Counted from the stretch's first letter, positions 1-8,061 are shown. The stretch is 64,000 bases of DNA from Rhodobacter huangdaonensis (GCF_004022465.1 NZ_SAVA01000002.1:434001-498000), one strand, 5' to 3'. Made by a program: numbers and translations. Notes: generated by a model from the letters alone, not told the origin.

Positions 1-29
1 AAACCGGAAAATGACAAATGATTTCAAAA

Positions 30-113
30 TGGTGCGGGTGAAGGGACTCGAACCCCCACGCCAAAGGCGCCAGAACCTAAATCTGGTGCGTCTACCAGTT
101 TCGCCACACCCGC
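30..113 (-). tRNA. tRNA-Leu (anticodon UAG), CCA encoded
   Basis: The minus strand folds as a class II tRNA. The acceptor stem GCGGGTG/CACCCGC is followed by an encoded CCA at 32-30. The anticodon stem CCAGA/TCTGG holds loop TTTAGGT, giving anticodon TAG for Leu CUA codons. A variable arm (GCGCCTTTGGCGT) and the T-loop GTTCGAGTCCC are present. The length with CCA is 84 nt. Confidence 0.95.
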
Positions 114-255
114 ATCTGCCGCCTTCTAGCAACGCCCCCGCGGGCTGAACAGGGGGCGGAGGAAAAAATCCTCGCCCCATCGGGGAATTCGTTCTAGTCT
201 CGAAACAAAGCCGAAAACGGCGCGCCTTCAAGGCACAACGAGCAGGACAGACCCG

Positions 256-792
256 ATGGACAGGCCGTCTTCGGGACGGGAGATGCAGGGTGCCGCCGCG
301 CCCGGCAGCCGTTCCGCCATAGTTCTCGACCCTCATCCCGGCGCCGGCGCCGGCGCCGGGCTTGCCGGCATTGCGCTCGGCACCCGGGTGGCGACGCTCG
401 ACGGGCTTTTGCCGGTCGAATATCTCGGCCCGGGCGACCGGGTCATCACCCGCTCGGGCATGTGCCGGCTGCGCGCCGCCACCTCGGTCCCGACGCGCGG
501 CCGCCTCGTTCAGGTCGCTCCCGGTGCGCTTGGCCATGACCGGCCCGAGCGTGCGCTGCTGCTGGGCGAGGGCACGCCGGTGCTGATCCGCGACTGGCGC
601 GCCGAGGCGCTCTTTGGTCGCAAGGAGGCGCTCGTCGAGGTGTCGCGGCTGCTTGACGGGCAGTTCATCGCCCGTGCGGCCGGCGCGAAGACCCGTCTTT
701 TCGCCCTGCATTTCGATGCGGCCGAAGTGATCTATGCCGACGGCGTCGAGATCGGCACCACGCCGCTGCGCACCGCCGCCGCGACCGGCTAA
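256..792 (+). CDS. Hint (Hedgehog/intein) domain protein
   Basis: This 178-residue protein matches the short Hint-domain proteins common in Rhodobacterales (Hint_2 type). The core begins around residue 40 with GIALGTRVATLDG, followed by VEYLGPGDRVITR, the typical start of a Hint self-splicing fold. The usual catalytic Cys/Ser at the start of the domain is not obvious, since the segment reads LAGIALGTRV, so autoproteolysis is doubtful. A Gly-Ala run at residues 29-36 comes from a GGCGCC tandem repeat at 338-360. The gene is convergent with nnrD and their stop codons overlap. The biological role of this family is not settled. The start is the first ATG after an AGCAGGACAG leader. Confidence 0.75.
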   Translation: MDRPSSGREMQGAAAPGSRSAIVLDPHPGAGAGAGLAGIALGTRVATLDGLLPVEYLGPGDRVITRSGMCRLRAATSVPTRGRLVQVAPGALGHDRPERALLLGEGTPVLIRDWRAEALFGRKEALVEVSRLLDGQFIARAAGAKTRLFALHFDAAEVIYADGVEIGTTPLRTAAATG

Positions 793-1643
793 AGCACGAT
801 CGCGCGGAACACCTTCGGCAATTCGTCGGGCAGGTCCTCGGCGATCAGGCCGGGGCCGAAGCTGCGCGCCGCCTCGACATGCAGCCAGGCGCCGGTGCAG
901 GCCGCCTCATAGGCAGGGAACCCGCGCGCGAGCAGCCCGGTGATGATCCCGGCAAGCACGTCGCCGGCGCCGGCTGTGGCCAGCCAGGGCGCGGCGCGCG
1001 CGCCGGTGGCAAGGTGCAGCGCCGCCTCGCCGGTGGGGGCGGCGATCGCGGTCTCGGCGCCCTTCAGCAGCACCGTGCAGCCGGCCCGATCGGCCGCCGC
1101 GTGCGTGGCCTCGACCCGGGTCAGCACGCCGTCGGCAAGTGCCTTCGCAAGGTCGGGAAAGAGCCGGCCGAATTCGCCCAGATGCGGGGTCAGCACCACA
1201 TTCTCATGCAGCTGCGCGAAGAGCTGGCGGGGCTCGGCGGCAAAGGCGCTGAGCGCATCGGCATCGAGCACGGTCGCCCGTTTCGCCCAAAGCGCCGCGG
1301 GCACCATCTCCTGCGCGCGCGGCAGGCCGAGGCCGGGGCCGAGCAGAAGCGCGTTCAGCCGCCCGTCCTGCAGCTTGCCGCGCAGGCTGTAGCCGTCGGG
1401 CAGGGCCGCAAGCATCACCGCGGTGAGCTGGGCGGCGTTTTCCGGCATTGCGGCCTGTGGCGGCAGCAGCGTCACGAGCCCTGCGCCGACCCGCAGCGCG
1501 GCGCGTGCGGCCAGCCGCGCCGCGCCGCCATGGCCAACGCCGCCCGCCAGCACCAACGCATGGCCGTGGCCGTATTTGTGGGCCTCGACAGGCTTGCGCA
1601 GCGCGGCGCGCATGTCTTCGGTCAGGGTGATGTGGCGGATCAT
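789..1643 (-). CDS. nnrD: ADP-dependent (S)-NAD(P)H-hydrate dehydratase
   Basis: A 284-residue ribokinase-fold protein that repairs damaged nicotinamide cofactors: it dehydrates (S)-NAD(P)HX back to NAD(P)H using ADP. Visible family signatures are HKYGHGHALVLAGG near the N-terminus, the central LLGPGLG, VLTPHLGEFGRL, and the C-terminal TAGAGDVLAGI anion-hole/ATP motif. In most bacteria this domain is fused behind the epimerase domain in one YjeF/Nnr protein. Here it has its own ATG 61 nt after the stop of nnrE and lies in a different frame. The two are presumably co-transcribed. Whether the split is natural or a frameshift in the linker cannot be decided from this sequence alone. Confidence 0.88.
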   Translation of the reverse strand: MIRHITLTEDMRAALRKPVEAHKYGHGHALVLAGGVGHGGAARLAARAALRVGAGLVTLLPPQAAMPENAAQLTAVMLAALPDGYSLRGKLQDGRLNALLLGPGLGLPRAQEMVPAALWAKRATVLDADALSAFAAEPRQLFAQLHENVVLTPHLGEFGRLFPDLAKALADGVLTRVEATHAAADRAGCTVLLKGAETAIAAPTGEAALHLATGARAAPWLATAGAGDVLAGIITGLLARGFPAYEAACTGAWLHVEAARSFGPGLIAEDLPDELPKVFRAIVL

Positions 1644-1704
1644 GTCGGGACTCCGGCGATGGCTTGCGCGCAGGGGCGGGCAGGGTGGGGGAACAGGGCG
1701 TGAT

Positions 1705-2373
1705 TCACAGCCCGATGTCCGCGACGACGACCGGCACGCCTTGCGCACGCAGGGCGGCGTGCACGGGCTTCTCGCGGTGGAAGGTGACGACGAGGTCGCA
1801 GCCGGGCGGGAGTGGCGCGGGCGGCGGGGCGTCGGCCGCAAGGCCCGAGGGGATGTCGATCGCGACACGTTTCCAGCCTGCGGGATGCGCGCGGGCGATC
1901 TCCTGTGCGGTGGCCAGCATCTGTGCCGCGGCAGCGGGCAGGGGCGGATGAAAGCCGATGCCATAGAGCGCGTCGATCACCACGCCGGCGCGGCAATCCT
2001 GCGCGTCTGCCGCCGCAAGGGCCGTCGCGGGCAGGGCCCGCGCGCCGGGCGTGGCGAGCCAGGCCTCGGCCGCCGCGCGCGCGTCGGGCGGCAGCCGCTC
2101 GGGCGTGCCGAGGAGATAGGTCGCGACGCGCCAGCCGCGGGCGGCCAGCCGCCGCGCCACGACAAAACCGTCCCCGCCGTTGTTGCCCGGCCCGCACAGC
2201 ACCACGGCGCAGGGCGGTACGGCCGCGGCAGCAAGCGCCGGCCAGGTTTCGAGGATCGCCGCCACCACGCCTGCGCCCGCCCGCTCCATCAGCGCAAGGC
2301 CGCTGACCCGTCCGGCCTCGATTGCCGCCCGTTCGACGGCGCGCATTTGGGCAGATGTCAGGATTTCTGCCAT
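1705..2373 (-). CDS. nnrE: NAD(P)H-hydrate epimerase
   Basis: A 222-residue YjeF N-terminal (Rossmann-like) domain protein that interconverts R- and S-NAD(P)HX so the dehydratase can act. Diagnostic pieces are the N-terminal SAQMRAVERAAIE helix, ALMERAGAGV, the VLCGPGNNGGDGFV loop, ADAQDCRAGVVIDALYGIGF, and IDIPSGL. The ATG at 2373 is preferred because GAGGGG sits 5-6 nt upstream; an in-frame start 51 nt further upstream lacks this. The protein ends right after the conserved VVVADIG strand, so the domain is complete. It is transcribed divergently from glnB and sits just upstream of nnrD. Confidence 0.9.
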   Translation of the reverse strand: MAEILTSAQMRAVERAAIEAGRVSGLALMERAGAGVVAAILETWPALAAAAVPPCAVVLCGPGNNGGDGFVVARRLAARGWRVATYLLGTPERLPPDARAAAEAWLATPGARALPATALAAADAQDCRAGVVIDALYGIGFHPPLPAAAAQMLATAQEIARAHPAGWKRVAIDIPSGLAADAPPPAPLPPGCDLVVTFHREKPVHAALRAQGVPVVVADIGL

Positions 2374-2417
2374 AATCCCCTCGAACTGTTTTCTTTTCGC
2401 CGCTATAATGCGCCACA

Positions 2418-2434
2418 TGCACAAAAACTGTGCG
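2418..2434. promoter_or_regulatory. NtrC-like binding site upstream of glnB
   Basis: The sequence TGCAC-N7-GTGCG matches the enteric NtrC consensus TGCAC-N7-GTGCA at 9 of 10 half-site positions. It lies 113 nt before the glnB start, between nnrE and glnBA. That position suits nitrogen control of glnBA. Rhodobacter NtrC sites are not identical to the enteric consensus, so this is suggestive only. Confidence 0.4.
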
Positions 2435-2546
2435 ACACATTGTGAATTGCCGGACGGCTCGACCCGGCTCCAGCCTAGCCGATTGCGAGCCCGGCTGGAA
2501 AGTGGTCAGTGAGGTTCGGCTAGACCTGAAGGGGGGAGTCGGCGGT

Positions 2547-2885
2547 ATGAAAAAGGTTGAGGCGATCATTAAGCCCTTCAAGCTCGATGAAGTGAAGGAA
2601 GCGCTTCAGGAAGCCGGGATCCAGGGGCTTTCGGTGATCGAGGTGAAGGGGTTCGGCCGGCAGAAGGGCCATACCGAACTGTATCGCGGCGCCGAATATG
2701 TCGTGGATTTCCTGCCCAAGGTGAAGATCGAGATGGTCCTGCCCGACGAGATGGTCGAGGCTGCCGTCGAGGCGATCATCTCTGCGGCCCGCACCGAGAA
2801 GATCGGCGACGGCAAGATCTTCATCTCCCCCGTGGAACAGGCGATCCGCATCCGCACCGGTGAAACCGGCGACGACGCGGTCTGA
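2547..2885 (+). CDS. glnB: Nitrogen regulatory protein P-II
   Basis: A 112-residue PII signal transducer. It senses 2-oxoglutarate, ADP/ATP and, through uridylylation, glutamine status, and relays this to glutamine synthetase adenylylation and NtrB. The start MKKVEAIIKPFKLDEVKEAL, the T-loop GFGRQKGHTELYRGAEY with uridylylated Tyr51, and the C-terminal GDGKIFISPVEQAIRIRTGE B/C-loop region are all intact. The ATG at 2547 follows the purine-rich GGGGGGAG at 2531-2538. It is 56 nt upstream of glnA, the standard alphaproteobacterial glnBA operon. Confidence 0.97.
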   Translation: MKKVEAIIKPFKLDEVKEALQEAGIQGLSVIEVKGFGRQKGHTELYRGAEYVVDFLPKVKIEMVLPDEMVEAAVEAIISAARTEKIGDGKIFISPVEQAIRIRTGETGDDAV

Positions 2886-2941
2886 AGAATTCAGGGCCGA
2901 TGGCCCGGATACCCAATGCTCAAAGGAAAGGGTTATTTGCA

Positions 2942-4351
2942 ATGAGCGCAGTCAAGAAAGCTCTCGAACTGATGAAGGCGGAGGAAGTCGAATACGTCGA
3001 CGTCCGCTTCACCGACCCGCGCGGCAAGCTGCAGCACGTGACGCTGGTGGCCGACCTCGTCGACGAGGACTTCTTCGAGGAAGGCTTCATGTTCGACGGC
3101 TCGTCGATCGCCGGCTGGAAGTCGATCGACCAGTCCGACATGAAGCTGATCCCCGATGCGGCCTCGGTCTACATCGACCCCTTCTATGCCGAAAAGACCA
3201 TGTGCGTGCATTGCGACGTGGTCGAGCCGGACACCGGCGAGGCCTATGAGCGCTGCCCGCGTCAGGTCGCCCACAAGGCCGAAGCCTATCTGAAGTCCTC
3301 GGGCATCGGCGATGCGGCCTACTTCGGCCCGGAAGCCGAATTCTTCATCTTCGACGACGTGCGCTACTCGGTCACCCCGGCCAAGGTCGGCTACGAGATC
3401 GACGCCGAGGCCGCTGCCTGGAACACCGATACGCTGATCGAGACCGGCAACCTCGCGCATCGCGCCGGCCACAAGGGCGGCTACTTCCCGGTGAACCCGG
3501 TCGACGAAGCCCAGGACCTGCGTGGCGAGATGCTCTCGACCATGAAGCGCATGGGCATGAAGGTCGACAAGCACCACCACGAGGTCGCGACCTGCCAGCA
3601 CGAGCTGGGCATGATCTTCGGTGGTCTGGTCGAGCAGGCCGACAACATCCAGAAGTACAAGTACGTGATCCACAACGTGGCCCACGCCTACGGCAAGACC
3701 GTGACCTTCATGCCGAAGCCGATGAAGGGTGACAACGGCTCGGGCATGCACGTCAACATGTCGATCTGGAAGGACGGCAAGCCGCTCTTCGCCGGCGACA
3801 AATATGCCGACCTGTCGCAGGAAGCGCTGTATTTCATCGGCGGTATCCTGAAGCACGCCAAGACCCTGAACGCCTTCACCAACCCGGCGACGAACTCCTA
3901 CAAGCGTCTGATCCCGGGCTTCGAGGCTCCGGTGCTGCGCGCCTATTCGGCCCGCAACCGCTCGGGCTGCGTCCGTATTCCGTGGACCGAATCGCCGAAG
4001 GCCAAGCGCGTCGAAGCCCGGTTCCCCGATCCGGCGGCCAACCCCTATCTCGCCTTCGCGGCGCTGATGATGGCCGGCCTCGACGGCATCAAGAACAAGA
4101 TCGATCCGGGCCCGGCGTCGGACAAGGACCTCTACGACCTGCCGCCGGAAGAACTGGCCGCGATCCCGACCGTCTGCGGTTCGCTGCGGGAGGCTCTGGA
4201 AGCGCTGGAAGCCGATCACGACTTCCTGCTCGCCGGCGACGTGTTCACCAAGGGCCTGATCGAGGGCTACACCGCGCTCAAGTGGGAAGAAGTCTACGCC
4301 TACGAGCACACGCCGCACCCGATCGAGTACCAGATGTACTACTCCTGCTGA
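2942..4351 (+). CDS. glnA: Glutamine synthetase, type I
   Basis: A 469-residue GSI enzyme (glutamate + NH3 + ATP to glutamine), of normal length for the dodecameric bacterial form. Visible are the beta-grasp N-domain with MFDGSSIAGW, the catalytic GPEAEFFIFDDV, HHEVATCQHE, the ATP loop NGSGMHVNMS, the glutamate site NRSGCVRIP, and RFPDPAANPYL. The segment DLYDLPPEE contains the Tyr adenylylated in GSI-beta enzymes (Tyr397 equivalent), so it should be controlled by GlnE and PII. The ATG at 2942 follows AAAGGAAAGGG. A strong terminator follows at 4373. Confidence 0.98.
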   Translation: MSAVKKALELMKAEEVEYVDVRFTDPRGKLQHVTLVADLVDEDFFEEGFMFDGSSIAGWKSIDQSDMKLIPDAASVYIDPFYAEKTMCVHCDVVEPDTGEAYERCPRQVAHKAEAYLKSSGIGDAAYFGPEAEFFIFDDVRYSVTPAKVGYEIDAEAAAWNTDTLIETGNLAHRAGHKGGYFPVNPVDEAQDLRGEMLSTMKRMGMKVDKHHHEVATCQHELGMIFGGLVEQADNIQKYKYVIHNVAHAYGKTVTFMPKPMKGDNGSGMHVNMSIWKDGKPLFAGDKYADLSQEALYFIGGILKHAKTLNAFTNPATNSYKRLIPGFEAPVLRAYSARNRSGCVRIPWTESPKAKRVEARFPDPAANPYLAFAALMMAGLDGIKNKIDPGPASDKDLYDLPPEELAAIPTVCGSLREALEALEADHDFLLAGDVFTKGLIEGYTALKWEEVYAYEHTPHPIEYQMYYSC

Positions 4352-4372
4352 TCCCATCCGGGACAGCGAGAG

Positions 4373-4399
4373 AAAGGGCGCCCCTCGGGGCGCCCTTTT
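4373..4399 (+). terminator. Rho-independent terminator of glnBA
   Basis: AAAGGGCGCC pairs with GGCGCCCTTT around a short CCTCGG loop and runs into TTTT. It begins about 22 nt after the glnA stop codon. Confidence 0.9.
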
Positions 4400-4459
4400 G
4401 CGTTGCGCCTTCCCCGCATCTCGGGTCTCATGCCCGTCATTTCCGGCATGAGGCATAAG

Positions 4460-4984
4460 ATGTTATCCCATTTCATTCGTAGTTTCGCCGTGGCGCTGAT
4501 GCTGCTTGGGGCGCTGCCGCAAGCGGGGCACGCAGGCGGGCGGCGGGGACAGGCGACCGTTGGCGATTATCGCGTCGGCTGGGGCACGATGCCCCGCCCG
4601 GCGGGCGAGCGCGCGGATGTGCTGCTGTTCACCTTCGTCTGGAAAGACCCGGTGCCCTCGAGGGGTGTCAGCGAGGCCGACTGGGCCTTCGAGGCGCAGC
4701 GGCAGGGGACGGATGTCTACACGCTGAAGACGATCATGGGGCGCGAGGTCTATCGCCCGGCGCGCGGCGGCGTGGCAATCTGCACGGTGAGCGCGGTCGC
4801 GCAGGGGTTGTGCGGGCGCAAGCTCGGGCTGAGCGAGACGAAGCGCGCCGAGATCGCCGCCTCGGTGCTGCGCGTCGACGGCCGCTGTACCGCCGCGCCC
4901 TTCGATCCGGCCTTCAACCGGCGGATGTCGAATGCAGCCGGCGGGGTCGACCAGATCGTGGTGCTGCGCGCCCAATGCCGGTGA
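4460..4984 (+). CDS. Secreted protein of unknown function
   Basis: A 174-residue protein with a clear Sec signal peptide (SFAVALMLLGALPQAGHA, cleavage probably after AGHA). The mature part has three or four cysteines (ICTV, LCGRK, GRCTAA, AQCR) that could form disulfides in the periplasm. I do not recognise a family. The start could be the ATG at 4460 or an in-frame ATG at 4448; both lie just behind AGG-rich sequence. It stands alone between the glnA terminator and yceI. Confidence 0.65.
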   Translation: MLSHFIRSFAVALMLLGALPQAGHAGGRRGQATVGDYRVGWGTMPRPAGERADVLLFTFVWKDPVPSRGVSEADWAFEAQRQGTDVYTLKTIMGREVYRPARGGVAICTVSAVAQGLCGRKLGLSETKRAEIAASVLRVDGRCTAAPFDPAFNRRMSNAAGGVDQIVVLRAQCR

Positions 4985-5116
4985 GGGGCGGGAAATCGCC
5001 GGTTCGGTGCGGGTTATGAGCGGCTGCGCACAGACTCTGTTTGGATCTGTGGAATTGAGCAGGACCTGCCGCAGCGGCATCTTGGTGCCATCCCATGCAA
5101 CACGGAGTCCTCCCGC

Positions 5117-5692
5117 ATGAAATCGCTTCTTCTCGCCGCCGGTCTCGCCTTCGGCCTTGCCACCGTCGCCGTCGCCGAGCCGGTCGAATATGACCTTGAC
5201 CCGAGCCACAGCCAGATCGTCTTCCACTACAACCACCTTGGCTTCTCGACCACCACGGGGATGTTCTCGGGCTTCAACGGCAAGATCATGTTCGACGCCG
5301 ACAAGCCGGCCGACAGCTCGGTCGCCGTGACCTTCCCGGCGAAGTCGCTGTTCACCGGCTGGGACGAGCGCACCGCGCATTTCCTGACCGACGATTTCTT
5401 CGGCGCCGACAAGAACCCCGACATCTCGTTCAAGTCGACCTCGATCGAGGTGACCGGCGAGAAGACCGGCAAGATCACCGGCGATCTGACGATGAACGGC
5501 ATCACCAAGCCGGTCGTCCTTGACGCCACGATGACCCAGATGGGCGAGCATCCGATGCTGAAGAAGCCGTGGGTCGGCTTCGAGGCCGCCGCCACGGTCA
5601 AGCGCTCGGACTTCGACATGGGCATGTATGCGCCCTACATCGGCGACGACGTGACCATCGCGATCTCGATCGAGGCGGGGAAGGCCGAGTAA
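5117..5692 (+). CDS. YceI family periplasmic protein
   Basis: A 191-residue member of the YceI lipocalin-like family, whose characterised relatives bind polyisoprenoid chains in the periplasm. The signal peptide is MKSLLLAAGLAFGLATVAVA. The family signatures YDLDPSHSQIVFHYNHLGFS, the GDLTMNGITKPVVLDA strand pair, and the C-terminal KRSDFDMGMYAPYIGDDV are complete. Length is standard. The exact ligand or cell role cannot be told from the sequence. It is monocistronic and followed by a strong terminator. Confidence 0.92.
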   Translation: MKSLLLAAGLAFGLATVAVAEPVEYDLDPSHSQIVFHYNHLGFSTTTGMFSGFNGKIMFDADKPADSSVAVTFPAKSLFTGWDERTAHFLTDDFFGADKNPDISFKSTSIEVTGEKTGKITGDLTMNGITKPVVLDATMTQMGEHPMLKKPWVGFEAAATVKRSDFDMGMYAPYIGDDVTIAISIEAGKAE

Positions 5693-5715
5693 TCGGTCCG
5701 CATCGGAGATCCGAG

Positions 5716-5744
5716 ACGGCCGCGGGCAGACCCGCGGCCGTTTT
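5716..5744 (+). terminator. Rho-independent terminator after yceI
   Basis: ACGGCCGCGGG pairs with CCCGCGGCCGT over a CAGA-type loop and is followed by TTTTCGTTTT. Confidence 0.9.
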
Positions 5745-6008
5745 CGTTTTCCGCAGCCGGCCTGGCTGTGGCCGCGGCGTTTGGCGGTGCCGGGGCACTG
5801 CTGCTGGAGCTTGCTGAAAGCGGTGCCTGGGCGGGGGACGGGCAGGGCGAAGATCTACTTGCGGTGAGGCGGCCTGCGCCGGCGGCGCCCCTGTCCGGAG
5901 TGCTCCGGCCACCGCGCGAAATTCCCGCGCGCTTTTGCGCGACACACCACGACGCCCCAGGATGCCGGGGCCCCGTTACGGGAATTCACTGATATCTCGG
6001 GAGAAAGC
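5745..6008. other. Intergenic stretch left of the integrated element
   Basis: No gene is supported here; open frames have no start context and no recognisable protein. Several short inverted repeats are visible (for example GTCCGGAGTGCTCCGG, and GCGCG pairs around 5919-5932). The stretch ends at the left 14-bp att repeat. Confidence 0.5.
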
Positions 6009-6022
6009 GGCGGAGAGACAGG
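6009..6022 (+). repeat. Left attachment-site repeat (att core copy)
   Basis: GGCGGAGAGACAGG is identical to the tRNA-Ser 3' end at 14992-15005. It lies 149 nt upstream of the integrase start. Confidence 0.85.
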
Positions 6023-6170
6023 CCGCCATTTAATGTTCTCTAACCGTCTTCATGTGGCTGTATGTGTCACTTAAGTATCTGAAAAAGCGTGATGGATTTG
6101 TATGCATGATTCTTGATTTGGTCGTCACGTTCTGGCAATAATTGGCAATAGAACGGTTATAGGTGGCGAC

Positions 6171-7451
6171 ATGGCAAGAGGCATTCACAGGCTTTCGGCG
6201 GCAAAGGTTAGGGCGGAAACGAAACCCGGCTTCTACAGCGACGGCGGCGGGCTTTACCTGCAAGTCAGTCAGTTTGGCGGGACGAAATCTTGGGTCTTCA
6301 AGTTCACCGTGAACGGTCGCAGGCGGGGCATGGGGCTTGGCCCGATCCACACTTTCAGCTTGGCCGAAGCCCGCGACAAAGCGGCGGAACTGCGTAAGGT
6401 CGTTGCAGACGGTCGCGACCCCATCGCGGAACGGGATGAACTGCGCCGCAAAAGTCAGGTCGAAGACGAACGGCAAATCACCTTCGCGCAGGCGGTCGAA
6501 AAATGCTTAGCGAAGAAAGAGAACGAATTCCGCAACGATAAGCACCGCAAGCAATGGCGTTCGACGCTGGATACCTACGCCGCGCCCGTGCTTGGCGACA
6601 TGAACGTTGCCCACATTACCTTCCAAGACGTGCTTCGGGTTCTGGAACCGATCTGGACGACGAAGACCGAAACGGCATCCCGGCTTCGCGGTCGCATCGA
6701 AAACGTGCTGTCTTGGGCGACGGTCGCGGGCTATCGCACGGGCGACAACCCGGCACGTTGGGCGGGCAACCTGAAAGAACTTCTGCCGAAGCCGTCGAAG
6801 GTCGCAACGAAAGACAATCACCCGGCCTTGGCGTTGACCGATCTGCCTGCATGGTTCGCTGCCCTTCGGAAGCGTGACGGCATTTCGGCCCGTGCGGTCG
6901 AATTCTTGACGTTGTGCGCCAGCCGAAGCGGCGAAGTTCGCGGCGCGGTTTGGTCCGAAATCGACCTTGAGGCAAAGCTTTGGGTGATCCCGAAAGAACG
7001 GATGAAGGCGCAGCGCGAACACCGCGTCCCGTTGTCGGATGCCGCCGTTGAACTGTTGAAGGCGCTTCCCCGCATCGAAGGTTCGGATTTCGTGTTCCCT
7101 GCGGCTCGGGGCGGGGCGCTGTCCGATATGAGCCTGTCAGCCGTCATGCGACGGATGCAGGACACGGCGACCGCCAAGGGCGGCAACGGCTTCGTTGACC
7201 CGCGTTCGGGGCGTCCTGCGGTGCCGCACGGTTTGCGTTCGACCTTCCGCGACTGGACCGCCGAACGGGGCATTGAACGCGACATGGCCGAAATCAGCTT
7301 GGCGCATACTGTGGGCACCGAAGTTGAACGCGCTTACCGCCGTAGCGACATGCTGGAACGTCGCCGCGCTCTCATGGAAACTTGGGCCGCAGCTTGTCGC
7401 GGCGAAGCGCAAACCGGCGTTGTCGTGCCGATGAAGGCGGGGGCCGCGTGA
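6171..7451 (+). CDS. Tyrosine-type site-specific integrase (P4/DUF4102 type)
   Basis: A 426-residue integrase that catalyses recombination between the tRNA-Ser att site and the element. Residues 1-90 are the arm-binding DUF4102-type domain (FYSDGGGLYLQV, SWVFKF, GLGPIHTFSLAEAR). A SAM-like core-binding domain follows at about 100-190. The catalytic domain carries the R-H-R-H-Y set: Arg in ASRSGEVRG, His-x-x-Arg in VPHGLRSTFRDW, His in ISLAHTVG, and the nucleophile Tyr in ERAYRRSDM. The start is the ATG behind AGGTGG. Two TGGCAATA repeats immediately upstream (6133-6150) may be arm sites. Confidence 0.95.
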   Translation: MARGIHRLSAAKVRAETKPGFYSDGGGLYLQVSQFGGTKSWVFKFTVNGRRRGMGLGPIHTFSLAEARDKAAELRKVVADGRDPIAERDELRRKSQVEDERQITFAQAVEKCLAKKENEFRNDKHRKQWRSTLDTYAAPVLGDMNVAHITFQDVLRVLEPIWTTKTETASRLRGRIENVLSWATVAGYRTGDNPARWAGNLKELLPKPSKVATKDNHPALALTDLPAWFAALRKRDGISARAVEFLTLCASRSGEVRGAVWSEIDLEAKLWVIPKERMKAQREHRVPLSDAAVELLKALPRIEGSDFVFPAARGGALSDMSLSAVMRRMQDTATAKGGNGFVDPRSGRPAVPHGLRSTFRDWTAERGIERDMAEISLAHTVGTEVERAYRRSDMLERRRALMETWAAACRGEAQTGVVVPMKAGAA

Positions 7452-7729
7452 TGACCGAGTATCGTATCGCTTTGTTTTCGCCCGAAGTTATCGACATGAT
7501 TGAACGCCGCCGCCCGGGTCGAAAAGCCGGGAAGCCCGGAAACACTGGCCCCCGAAACACCGACAAAAGCGAAGTCGCGAAATCCGCCGCAGCCGCAATC
7601 AAATCGGGGGCCTGTCCGAGCGTCGAAGAGGCCGCCGAAATGTTTGCCGAAGCGTATCTTGGACGGGCCGGAAGCTTGACCAAAGACCAACTTCGTTACT
7701 TCCGAAAGCGTATCAAAAACTTCCTCTAA
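7451..7729 (+). CDS. Small unknown protein coupled to the integrase
   Basis: A 92-residue protein whose ATG overlaps the integrase TGA by one base, implying translational coupling. It begins MTEYRIALFSPEV. The middle is basic and Gly-rich (ERRRPGRKAGKPG), and the C-terminal helix pair contains KDQLRYFRKRIKNFL. A function in excision (Xis-like) or DNA binding is possible from position and charge but is only a guess. Confidence 0.6.
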   Translation: MTEYRIALFSPEVIDMIERRRPGRKAGKPGNTGPRNTDKSEVAKSAAAAIKSGACPSVEEAAEMFAEAYLGRAGSLTKDQLRYFRKRIKNFL

Positions 7730-7776
7730 CTAGCTGACGAAGCTTTGTTCTTCACGCTCTGGTTTCTCGGGGCTGG

Positions 7777-7814
7777 CCTGTAGGTTCGGGGCAACAGATG
7801 CAGCCCCCTACAGG
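7777..7814. promoter_or_regulatory. Inverted repeat just upstream of the AlpA-like gene
   Basis: The 8-bp arms CCTGTAGG (7777-7784) and CCTACAGG (7807-7814) are perfectly complementary across a 22-nt centre, ending 7 nt before the ATG. It could be an operator for the AlpA-like regulator or an RNA hairpin covering the ribosome binding site. Confidence 0.5.
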
Positions 7815-7821
7815 TGCCCAC

Positions 7822-8061
7822 ATGCAAATCCTTATGAAGACCCCCGATGTTTGCGCAGCGACCGGCATGAAACGCCCGACGCTTTACGAACACATGGCGA
7901 AGGGCTTGTTCCCGCGCCCGATCAAGCTTGCCCCGAAGCTGGCGACATGGCCCAAGGATGAAGTCGCGAAGATCAATGCGGCGCGGATTGCCGGGGCTGA
8001 CGACGAAGCAATCAAAGCATTGGTCATCGAACTGACCGAAGCCCGTAAGTCGGCGGTTTGA
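7822..8061 (+). CDS. AlpA-family excisionase/transcriptional regulator
   Basis: A 79-residue MerR-like winged-helix protein of the AlpA type, used by P4-like satellites and islands to control integrase and excision. The pattern is MKTPDVCAATGMKRPTLYEHM, then GLFPRPIKLAPKLATWPKDEV, in which the helix-turn-helix is followed by the FPxPxKL wing and a W anchor. The C-terminal tail EAIKALVIELTEARK is an extension. The start could be 7822 or 7834. An inverted repeat lies directly upstream. Confidence 0.8.
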   Translation: MQILMKTPDVCAATGMKRPTLYEHMAKGLFPRPIKLAPKLATWPKDEVAKINAARIAGADDEAIKALVIELTEARKSAV

